Below, in pieces: positions 1 to 6,031 of a stretch of DNA of 6,280 nucleotides (positions are counted from its first letter, which is position 1; every line of letters begins with the position of its first letter). The translations under genes were made by a program, and so were the position numbers. The notes under the pieces were generated by a model that did not search any database, was not told the DNA's origin, and saw nothing but the letters and a program-made list of their open reading frames with translations. This DNA comes from DASZGI01 sp035938995 (GTDB lineage: Bacteria > Actinomycetota > Actinomycetes > Streptomycetales > Catenulisporaceae): the NCBI RefSeq assembly GCF_035938995.1, contig NZ_DASZGI010000083.1, forward strand, positions 1 to 6,280, written 5' to 3'.

Positions 1-123
1 CGCGAAGCAGGTGCCCGCGGTTGTGTGTGTCAATGGCGGTGAGGGGTGACGATGGCGGGCGCATGGCGCCATCGCCGTCCCGATCCGTCCCACCTCCACG
101 GATCGAAAGTCAGGTTCGCACGT

Positions 124-270
124 GACTCCCCGCTGGAGGGAGATGGATTCGAACTTCCAGTTCCTGGTCGCGAGACGGTCAAACCGCCATGCGACACGGG
201 ACTCTCGAAAACGGGAGCGGATCTGTTGGGGAACCGAAGGTTCGAATCCATCTCCCTCCAGCGGCGAGTC
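124..270. repeat. Palindromic MITE-like repeat element with 31-bp inverted arms
   Basis: The arms at 124-154 and 240-270 are reverse complements at 30 of 31 positions; the single mismatch faces positions 129 and 265. Weaker complementarity continues inward to about 164 and 230 (37 of 41 overall), leaving a loop of about 65 nt. Both arms contain GTTCGAATCC or its complement. Because the element is nearly symmetric, both strands read as similar open frames (peptides such as SPLEGDGFE and GSNPSPSSGES), and these match my memory of many spurious short proteins annotated in Bradyrhizobium-type alphaproteobacteria. I see no transposase. It is therefore best described as a dispersed, non-autonomous or structural repeat. 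The arms are seen directly in the sequence; dispersal in the genome and mobility are inferred. The outer boundaries are uncertain, since similarity to other copies may extend beyond the arms. Confidence 0.75.
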
Positions 271-594
271 ATGCAAACCCGGCCATCGCGATGGATCTCG
301 CGCGCTGGGAAGCCACACCATTGGGCATCTCAAGGCCGCGCTCGACCAAAGTCCTTCGAGTTGGGGGCCGCCTCTTGGTGCTTTGGTACCGGCTTTTTAC
401 GATCCCGATTCGCGCAGTCCTGGCCTTTGAAGCGCGATGGACAGCCGCACCGAACGAGGAGGATTCGTGCAGGTGCCGCAGGTGCAATCCTCGACTGCGC
501 CTGCGCGCCCATCCTGACGGGCACAGCCGGCGGCACTTCTGCAGAGCCTTCGCCGCTTCCACGAACCCCTGAAAAGGGCTGATGCGCACGGCAT

Positions 595-623
595 TTCCGA
601 TTTGAGCCCGCCTACCGTAATAT
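595..623 (+). promoter_or_regulatory. Weak candidate sigma-70-type promoter for the operon
   Basis: TAATAT at 618-623 is a good -10-like hexamer, matching TATAAT at 4 of 6 positions and standing out in GC-rich surroundings. The hexamer 17 bp upstream, TTCCGA at 595-600, is a poor -35 match (3 of 6). It would place transcription start about 135 nt before the GTG of the first gene. Directly downstream lie two perfect copies of CTTGTGC and a partial third (624-643). This is inference from position and base composition; the true promoter could lie elsewhere between 270 and 760. Confidence 0.2.
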
Positions 624-750
624 CTTGTGCCTTGTGCCTTGCCGCGTCGCCTCGAAACGAACCTTGTTGCGCGGGCCCAGTCACGCCATCCTCCACACGC
701 AGCGACCCGACTCTTCCGGTCGTGCACCTTCCATTCAACCGCTCGCGCTA

Positions 751-759
751 AGGGGAGGA
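751..759 (+). promoter_or_regulatory. Ribosome binding site of the TPR gene, fixing the GTG start
   Basis: AGGGGAGGA contains a strong Shine-Dalgarno core (GGAGG at 754-758), followed by an 8-nt spacer and the GTG at 767. It is the main reason for choosing this GTG, since no ATG lies at the beginning of the frame. Confidence 0.8.
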
Positions 760-766
760 CCGAGCT

Positions 767-3271
767 GTGAAGAAGCCCAACCAGCGCGGCCGGGTGTCTT
801 CCGCCTCGCTTGGCGCCCTGGCCGCGCGGGCTGCCGAGGCGCTGAAGCAGCAGCGGTTCAAGGAGGCGGTGGAGCTCTTCAAGCCGATGATCCGGCAGGA
901 TCCGCGGCCGGAATGGAAACAATCCCTCGCCGAGGCCTATCGTGGCCGTGCCCGTGCCCTCGCCGCCAAGAAGATGTTCAAAGAGGCGGCGATGGTCGTC
1001 GAGAACACTCTGGGGCCCGATGGCACGCTCGCCGATCCCGTCTTCTACCTGCATTGCCTAATCCGAGACGGACAGCATCAGAAGGCGGCCGCGCATGTCC
1101 GCCAGTACGTCGGAACCGAAAGTACGCTGCCCGCCGAAGAGCGTGCCATCCTGGAGGATCTGGCGGCGGCTCTGCTGGTGGCGGTACCGCTGGGCCCCGA
1201 CCCCGCGCGAGCACCCTCCGCCGCACAGGCGCGATGGCTCGCGCTTGCCGTGGCATCGCGCGAGGCCCTGGCGGCCTGGGTCGCTGGCGCATCGGCGCAG
1301 GAGGTGGAGCGACAGTTGAACCGGATATCGCTGCGTTCCGCGTTCCGGCCGATCCGCGTGTTGCTGAAATGCCTGATCACCATGCCGCAGGATGCCGACC
1401 GGTCCCGACAGCTGCTGGAGGCAATTCCGCCGGAATCGCCGTTCTTTGCCTTCCGCGAGGCGGTGGCGGCGGCGGTACTCGCTGAGCGGGCGTTAGATGC
1501 TGACGGGTGGCACCGGCTGACCCCGGTGCAGCAGGCGTTCGTTGCCCAGACGCGCAACCTGCCCGGGACGGCGGTGCAGTTCCTCGCCCGCTCGGCCGAG
1601 GCCGCGCGCAGCGGCCCGTCCGCCCTTTTCGGATTTCTCTTCAAGCAACCGGATCTGCCCCAGGCCGAGGTCAGGAGCGCCTGTTTGAACCTGTTGCCGC
1701 AGATGCCCGACCGTCTTTCACAGTTCGAGAAGCATTTTGGTCCGTTGCCGGACTTTGAGCGGCACCGCATCCAGGCGCTCGCTGCAGAGGGGCGAGGCGA
1801 TTGGGCCAAAGCCGAACGGTTCTGGCGGGCAGCCGTCGCTGCCACCAGTGTCGATGACGGCAACGATCGTCAGGCCAAGCTGTCGCGAGGTGTCATCCTG
1901 CGGCATCTCGCGCAATTAGCTGCCAAGCACCCCGAGATCGAGGGGGATGGCGACGGCTTTCTCGACGACCCGGTCATCTCTTACCTGGAACGCAGTTGCC
2001 AGGCGGATCCAGACTATGTCGCCGGCGTGCTCGAACTGATCGGCCATTATCGCGCGGATTCACGGCTCAAGGATTGGCACCGCCTGGTGGACGAAGCGGT
2101 CCAGCGCTTCCCGGACAACAGCGCCCTGCTGCTGCAGGCAACCGAGTCGGCGATGGCGCGGAAGGCTTACAAGAAGGCAGCCGGCTTTGCGCACCGGCTG
2201 CTCAAGATCGATCCGATCAATTCCGGGGTGCGCCGGCAGATGATCGAGCTGCAGGTAGCGCATGCCCGCAAGCAGATGCGGGCGGGCCGACTGGAGCTGG
2301 CAGCGAAGGAACTGGCTGCGGCGGCCGAATGGGAGCGCCCGGATGTCCCCAGCGCCCTGCTGCGCATTGCCCAGGCTCTGGTCGAGCTCCGCGCCGGCCA
2401 GGACGCGCAGGCCCAGGAACGGTTGCGGGCGGGCGTGGCGCTCGCCGGTAGCGGAGTGGCCGGATGGTTTCGTGCAGCCCTGGAAGGCGAGTTGATGAAG
2501 CTCACCGGCAGTTCTGCCGGGTTGCTGCGCCAAGAGCTGGCACGTGAACGTGAGACGCCGCCGACGAAAGAGGCGGTCATGGCGATCGTCTCGGCGCTAG
2601 GCCAGCCGGACACCGGGGAGAACAAGCGGGCAGTTGCGAGCTTGCTGCTCGGCATGCGGGCGTGGCTCCTGCAGGCCGCCGTGATCGACTGGCTGCCGGC
2701 CGAATTCCAGGCTCTCGCCGAGATTCTCGCCCGGTTCGATGCGTTCGACGTACTTGCGGAATACGCGCGGACGGCGCGCCGGCGCGAGCCCGGCAACCCG
2801 ATTTGGCGGTTCCACGAGATCGTCGCCCGCACCAGGGGCAACACGACCAGACTGACCATGCGTGAGACGGAGGAGCTTGGCCGGATGGTCGATGCCGCGG
2901 TCAATCGAGAGGATTTCCGCGCGGCCAACCGGATCGAACGGTTTCTGAGCGGGGGTGGCGACGCGCCGTTAAGGCGGCGCCGCTCGGCGGCGGCCCTGCT
3001 CGATACGCTCGATGACGATGACGTGCCGGAGCTGTTCGCGGCGATGCTGGAGGGGATGCCCAAGGGGGCCACCGACAGCGTGCGCGGGCTGGTCAGGGAG
3101 TTCGGCCGGGACGGGGCCGTGGCGCACATGGTCGAGCAGGCCCGCGCCACGCCGGGCGGACCCGGGATGCCGGACCCGGTGCTGCGGGAATTGTGTCAGG
3201 CGGTGGTGGCGATGGCGATGGATGGCAGCCAGCCCCGCCAGACCCCGACTGCGCGACGGAGCCGGCTGTGA
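767..3271 (+). CDS. Large TPR-repeat protein of an accessory Hsp70 operon
   Basis: An 834-residue soluble protein with no signal peptide or membrane segment, so it should be cytoplasmic. It is almost entirely alpha-helical. Helix pairs of TPR type are clearest at about residues 16-49 (alanine-rich, with QQRFKEAVELF), 50-83 (KKMFKEAAMVVENTL) and 91-115, and again at about 450-525 (KAYKKAAGFAHRLLKIDP, then RAGRLELAAKELAAAAEWE). The rest looks like degenerate helical repeats. Near residue 746 is an acidic run (LDDDDVPEL), and the C-terminus is basic (TARRSRL). TPR proteins bind other proteins and often deliver clients to Hsp70s. Lying first in an operon with J, GrpE and Hsp70 genes, this one is probably a scaffold or client adaptor; that role is inferred. 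The start is GTG, supported by the strong RBS at 751-759. Its TGA shares one base with the next ATG. I do not recognise a named family, and no catalytic motif is visible. Confidence 0.88.
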   Translation: MKKPNQRGRVSSASLGALAARAAEALKQQRFKEAVELFKPMIRQDPRPEWKQSLAEAYRGRARALAAKKMFKEAAMVVENTLGPDGTLADPVFYLHCLIRDGQHQKAAAHVRQYVGTESTLPAEERAILEDLAAALLVAVPLGPDPARAPSAAQARWLALAVASREALAAWVAGASAQEVERQLNRISLRSAFRPIRVLLKCLITMPQDADRSRQLLEAIPPESPFFAFREAVAAAVLAERALDADGWHRLTPVQQAFVAQTRNLPGTAVQFLARSAEAARSGPSALFGFLFKQPDLPQAEVRSACLNLLPQMPDRLSQFEKHFGPLPDFERHRIQALAAEGRGDWAKAERFWRAAVAATSVDDGNDRQAKLSRGVILRHLAQLAAKHPEIEGDGDGFLDDPVISYLERSCQADPDYVAGVLELIGHYRADSRLKDWHRLVDEAVQRFPDNSALLLQATESAMARKAYKKAAGFAHRLLKIDPINSGVRRQMIELQVAHARKQMRAGRLELAAKELAAAAEWERPDVPSALLRIAQALVELRAGQDAQAQERLRAGVALAGSGVAGWFRAALEGELMKLTGSSAGLLRQELARERETPPTKEAVMAIVSALGQPDTGENKRAVASLLLGMRAWLLQAAVIDWLPAEFQALAEILARFDAFDVLAEYARTARRREPGNPIWRFHEIVARTRGNTTRLTMRETEELGRMVDAAVNREDFRAANRIERFLSGGGDAPLRRRRSAAALLDTLDDDDVPELFAAMLEGMPKGATDSVRGLVREFGRDGAVAHMVEQARATPGGPGMPDPVLRELCQAVVAMAMDGSQPRQTPTARRSRL

Positions 3272-3645
3272 TGCGTGATCCTTTCACCGTGCTCGGCGTC
3301 GACGAGGCCGCCGACGATGCTGAGATCAGGCGCCGGTACCTCGCTCTGGTACGGGACTTCCCTCCCGACCGTGCGCCGGAGCGGTTCCGCGAATACCGTG
3401 CGGCATACGAGGCGCTCAGCGACGAGCGCAAACGGCTGGAGATGACGCTGCTTGGCACGAACACGATCGCCCTTTCCCGACTTTGCACGGCCGCCCTGCT
3501 CGCCGCATCGCCCGGATCGTCGCGCGCGAGCAAGCAGGCGGTTGCCGCCCTGCTCGCCGAGGGAATCATGCGGACGGTGACCGACAAGCGCCCGCCCGGG
3601 GACGCAGGGGAGACACGTTGGACGACAGCATCAAGCAGGCGCTGA
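3271..3645 (+). CDS. Minimal J-domain-like co-chaperone with HPD changed to PPD
   Basis: A 124-residue protein. Residues 3-57 match a J domain: DPFTVLGV at the start (compare YxxLGV in DnaJ), helix II with IRRRYLALVRDF, and helix III with ERFREYRAAYEALSD. The loop that should read HPD is P31-P32-D33 in FPPDRAPERF, so the histidine needed by classical J proteins to stimulate Hsp70 ATPase is replaced by proline. There is no Gly/Phe-rich region, no CxxCxGxG zinc module and no DnaJ C-terminal substrate-binding domain. The remaining 65 or so residues (AALLAASPG, KQAVAALLAEG) are probably helical with a basic end. I chose the ATG at 3271 because the J domain begins there and the TGATG junction couples it to the TPR gene; a longer frame opening at 3193 would add residues out of frame over the TPR coding sequence. 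It probably partners the Hsp70 encoded two genes downstream, perhaps as a docking factor. Confidence 0.85.
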   Translation: MRDPFTVLGVDEAADDAEIRRRYLALVRDFPPDRAPERFREYRAAYEALSDERKRLEMTLLGTNTIALSRLCTAALLAASPGSSRASKQAVAALLAEGIMRTVTDKRPPGDAGETRWTTASSRR

Positions 3646-4289
3646 TCGACCGGTTCCGTGGTTATCTGGACACGGTGGAAGACGGCGAGGAGCCGCCGGA
3701 TGACCCGGGGGAGACCGCAGACCTGTTCTCCGTCCTGGTCGAGATGGCAGCGCTGCGCAGCGAGGTGCGCACGGAGTCACGTCTGGTAAAGGAAGCGCTG
3801 GAGCAGTTCCGCGGCGTCTTCGACTCGCTGCAGGCGAGCCAAGCCACGCTGCAACGCGAACTGGACCGGGCGCGGACCGAGACGCGAGATCAGGCGCACT
3901 CGGCGCTGCGGCCACTGCTGCTTGACGTCATCGACCTGCGCGACCGTCTGGTGGCGGCGCTCACGCTGTCCGCGGCGGCACGGCCCCGCTGGCGCGATCG
4001 CCTGTGGCGCCGGGACCGGTCGGGTGTGGCAGCTTGGCAGGAGGGGTTGCGCATGACATTGCGGCGTCTCGACCAGGTCCTGCTGGATCGGCGCGTGGTT
4101 GCCACCCAATTGGCGGGTTTGCCTTTCGATCCGCGGCTGGCGCGCGCCATCGGCACCGCAGCGGACAGCTCCGTGGCGGAGGGAACCGTTATCAAGGAGG
4201 TCCGCGCCGGGTTCCTCTGGGACGACCAGGTGCTGCGCACGGCCGAGGTGATCGTCAGCAAGGGCGACGCGGGCAAAGGAGACCGATGA
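3618..4289 (+). CDS. GrpE-like nucleotide exchange factor of the accessory Hsp70
   Basis: About 223 residues. GrpE proteins dimerise through a long helix and use a C-terminal beta domain to release ADP from Hsp70. Here residues 36-92 form a long charged helix suited to a coiled coil. PLLLDVIDLRDRL (99-111) corresponds to the family segment LLPVxDNLERAL, and LPFDPRLARAI (from residue 168) followed by EGTVIKEVRAGFLWDDQVLR matches the GrpE head domain (FDPxxHEA, then GxVxEVxxxGY and VLRxAxVxV). A basic stretch, RWRDRLWRRDRSG at about 123-136, sits between the helices and is not in ordinary GrpE. The best start is TTG at 3618, with AGGGGAG at 3606-3612 five bases before it. The frame is open to an ATG at 3483, but that extension (residues such as RPARRIARIVAREQAGG) reads as an out-of-frame shadow of the J gene. 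It overlaps the J gene by 28 nt and the Hsp70 start by 1 to 4 nt. It is slightly longer than E. coli GrpE (197 aa). Certainty of family is high; the start is less certain. Confidence 0.85.
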   Translation: MDDSIKQALIDRFRGYLDTVEDGEEPPDDPGETADLFSVLVEMAALRSEVRTESRLVKEALEQFRGVFDSLQASQATLQRELDRARTETRDQAHSALRPLLLDVIDLRDRLVAALTLSAAARPRWRDRLWRRDRSGVAAWQEGLRMTLRRLDQVLLDRRVVATQLAGLPFDPRLARAIGTAADSSVAEGTVIKEVRAGFLWDDQVLRTAEVIVSKGDAGKGDR

Positions 4290-6028
4290 TGACGGACGAG
4301 ATCCTCGGCATCGACCTCGGCACCACCAACTCGGAAATCGCCATATACCGGGATGGTCGCCCGGAGGTGCTCCGCGACGACCAGGGACGCATCATCCTGC
4401 CCTCGGTGGTCGGGCTCACCGAGACCGGGGAACTGCTCGTCGGCGAGGAGGCGCGCAACCAGTTCCTGCTCTATCCCGAGCGAACCGTCCGCTCGATCAA
4501 ACGGCGGATGGGCAGCGACGCCAAGGTGCGGCTTGGCGAGCGCGAATACACACCGCAAGAGATCTCGGCGATCATCCTGTCGCGCTTGAAGGAGATTGCC
4601 CAAGCGCGGCTGGGACGGCCGATCCGCAAGGCGGTGATCACCGTGCCGGCGTATTTCTCGGACACGCAACGACAGGCTACACGCGAGGCCGGCGAGATCG
4701 CCGGGCTCGAAGTGGCACGCATCATCAATGAACCGACCGCTGCGGCGCTGGTCTACGAGGCGGCGCAACATCAGGGTAAGCGAATCCTGGTCTACGATCT
4801 CGGCGGCGGTACCTTCGACGTCTCCGTCGTGCGGATTGAGCAGGGGGTCGTGGAAGTCATCTCGAGCCACGGCAACAATCATCTCGGCGGCGACGATTTC
4901 GACCACAAGATCGTCGAGCACGTGCTTGAGCACCTCAAACTCAAGCACGGCGTTGACGTCGCCGACCGGCCGCAGGCGATGGCACGCATTCTGCGCAGCG
5001 CGGAAGATGCCAAGAAGCAGCTTTCGGACCACCCGTACGCCCGCATCGCTGAGGAATACCTCGCTGAGCACAGCGGCCAACCGGTCAACCTCGATCTCGA
5101 GTTGAGCCGGGAGGAGTACGAGGACATGATCGCGCCGTTCATCGAGGAGACGCTGGGGGCGATCCATATCGCGCTCGAATCGGCAGGCCTGACCTCCTCG
5201 CAGGTGGACGAGATTCTGCTGGTCGGTGGCGCAACGCGGACGCCGCTGATCCGGCGTCGCCTGGTGGAAGCGTTCGGCACGCAGCCCCGCGGCGAAGTCG
5301 ATCCCGACCTGTGCGTTGCCATGGGGGCGGCCATCCAGGGCGCCGCCATGACGGGAACCGAGGTGTCGGCCGTGCTGGTCGACGTCACGCCCTATACCTT
5401 CGGGACGAGCGCACTCGGCGAGCTGAACGGCGAACTCTATCCATATCATTATGTGCCGATTATTCCCAAGAATACTCCCATCCCTGCGCGTATGAGCGAA
5501 GTGTTCTTCACGGTCCTCGACGAGCAGACCGACGTTGACGTTCGGATCTATCAGGGCGAGAACAACGACGCCCTGGAGAACATCAAGATCGGCGAGTTCC
5601 GTGTCTCCGGCCTCAGCAGGGAGCCGGCCGGCAACCCGGTCATCGTCGATCTGGCGCTCGACCGCGACGGCATCCTCCAGGTCTCGGCGCGCGAGAAGAA
5701 AACCGGCCTGGAGCGTCGAATCACCATCGACAATGCGACGTCGCGCTACGACCGGGAGCAGCTCGACGAGGCCAGGCAACGGATCGGTGCGCTGTTCGGC
5801 GACCAAGAGCAGGCAGCGTCTGTCGGCAGCGGCGCTGCCACCGATTCCGCCGTCGATGCACTGTTGGCGAGAGCGAGCGCGAAGCTAGACGAGACCGGCG
5901 AGGAGGATCGCACCGAGATCATCGACCTGATCGAGGCAATCCGGGATGCTAGGAGCAGCGGCGACAACGCTGCCCTGGAGGACGTGCGCAACCAACTGCA
6001 GGACCTGCTTTTCTACCTTGAGACGTAA
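4289..6028 (+). CDS. Hsp70-family chaperone ATPase, HscC/DnaK-like, accessory type
   Basis: A 579-residue Hsp70 that hydrolyses ATP to drive binding and release of client proteins in the cytoplasm. All three Hsp70 signatures are present: GIDLGTTNS (7-15), VYDLGGGTFDVSVV (168-181) and LVGGATRTP (311-319). Catalytic equivalents of E. coli DnaK K70, E171, D194, T199 and D201 are K71, E148, D170, T175 and D177. The interdomain linker AVLVDVTP (361-368) keeps the hydrophobic-Asp pattern, followed by a substrate-binding beta domain (VFFTVLDEQTDVDVRIYQGE, then DGILQVSA) and a helical lid of about 100 residues. Between K71 and E148 there are 24 fewer residues than in E. coli DnaK, and the protein ends at LFYLET without a disordered acidic tail. 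The local pattern KRRMGS...RLG resembles HscC. ATG at 4289 has AGGAG 7 nt upstream; the in-frame ATG at 4286 (4-nt overlap, spacing 4) is equally possible. It is not the housekeeping DnaK in my judgement. Confidence 0.95.
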   Translation: MTDEILGIDLGTTNSEIAIYRDGRPEVLRDDQGRIILPSVVGLTETGELLVGEEARNQFLLYPERTVRSIKRRMGSDAKVRLGEREYTPQEISAIILSRLKEIAQARLGRPIRKAVITVPAYFSDTQRQATREAGEIAGLEVARIINEPTAAALVYEAAQHQGKRILVYDLGGGTFDVSVVRIEQGVVEVISSHGNNHLGGDDFDHKIVEHVLEHLKLKHGVDVADRPQAMARILRSAEDAKKQLSDHPYARIAEEYLAEHSGQPVNLDLELSREEYEDMIAPFIEETLGAIHIALESAGLTSSQVDEILLVGGATRTPLIRRRLVEAFGTQPRGEVDPDLCVAMGAAIQGAAMTGTEVSAVLVDVTPYTFGTSALGELNGELYPYHYVPIIPKNTPIPARMSEVFFTVLDEQTDVDVRIYQGENNDALENIKIGEFRVSGLSREPAGNPVIVDLALDRDGILQVSAREKKTGLERRITIDNATSRYDREQLDEARQRIGALFGDQEQAASVGSGAATDSAVDALLARASAKLDETGEEDRTEIIDLIEAIRDARSSGDNAALEDVRNQLQDLLFYLET

Positions 6029-6031
6029 ACG

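Larger units (their letters stand above)
271..766. other. Intergenic leader without a recognisable gene
   Basis: These roughly 500 bases separate the inverted-repeat element from the first operon gene. Several short open frames cross the stretch on both strands, but none has a good ribosome binding site, a recognisable domain or a protein-like composition. They are rich in Arg, Pro, Ser and Ala, as expected from chance frames in GC-rich DNA. Some frames simply continue out of the palindromic element, so part of this DNA could belong to a larger degenerate repeat. Near 566-577 there is only a tiny stem, CCCT-GAAA-AGGG. The last 170 bases presumably contain the operon promoter and 5' leader. 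Function otherwise unknown. Confidence 0.55.

Noticed and set aside
2..49. Tail of an upstream gene (15 codons before a TGA at 47-49)
   Set aside because: The frame is too short to judge. The other frames also close or stay open by chance, and no motif is visible.
51..73. Hairpin GATGGCG/CGCCATC as a terminator
   Set aside because: A 7-bp stem with a 9-nt loop, but no T-run follows; such stems are common by chance in GC-rich DNA.
135..260. A complete tRNA gene in the inverted repeat
   Set aside because: Only the T-arm and acceptor 3' strand look tRNA-like. The pairing GGAGGGA is about 125 nt away, no proper D-arm or anticodon arm fits, and no CCA follows.
46..582. Plus-strand open frame of 178 codons, and shorter frames at 122-430 and 189-572
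   Set aside because: They read through the palindromic repeat, overlap one another, lack ribosome binding sites and have Arg/Pro/Ser-rich composition with no domain. The same peptides are spurious in other genomes as far as I recall.
651..681. Heat-shock (sigma-32) promoter: CTCGAAA, then GCCCAGT
   Set aside because: The -35-like box is acceptable, but the -10-like box is a poor match to CCCCATNT and the 17-bp spacing is too long. It would be tempting only because of the chaperone genes.
269..1054. Minus-strand open frame of 261 codons
   Set aside because: Much of it is antisense to the start of the TPR gene, and the rest lies over the featureless leader. No recognisable motif or RBS.
3193..3270. 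N-terminal extension of the J protein from the ATG at 3193
   Set aside because: It would read 26 extra codons over TPR coding sequence, with Gly/Asp/Pro-rich filler and no J-domain similarity. The ATG at 3271 begins exactly at the domain.
3890..5806. Minus-strand open frame of 638 codons as a gene
   Set aside because: It lies wholly opposite the Hsp70 and GrpE coding regions, whose family motifs are unmistakable. Antisense frames of Hsp70 are a known annotation artefact.
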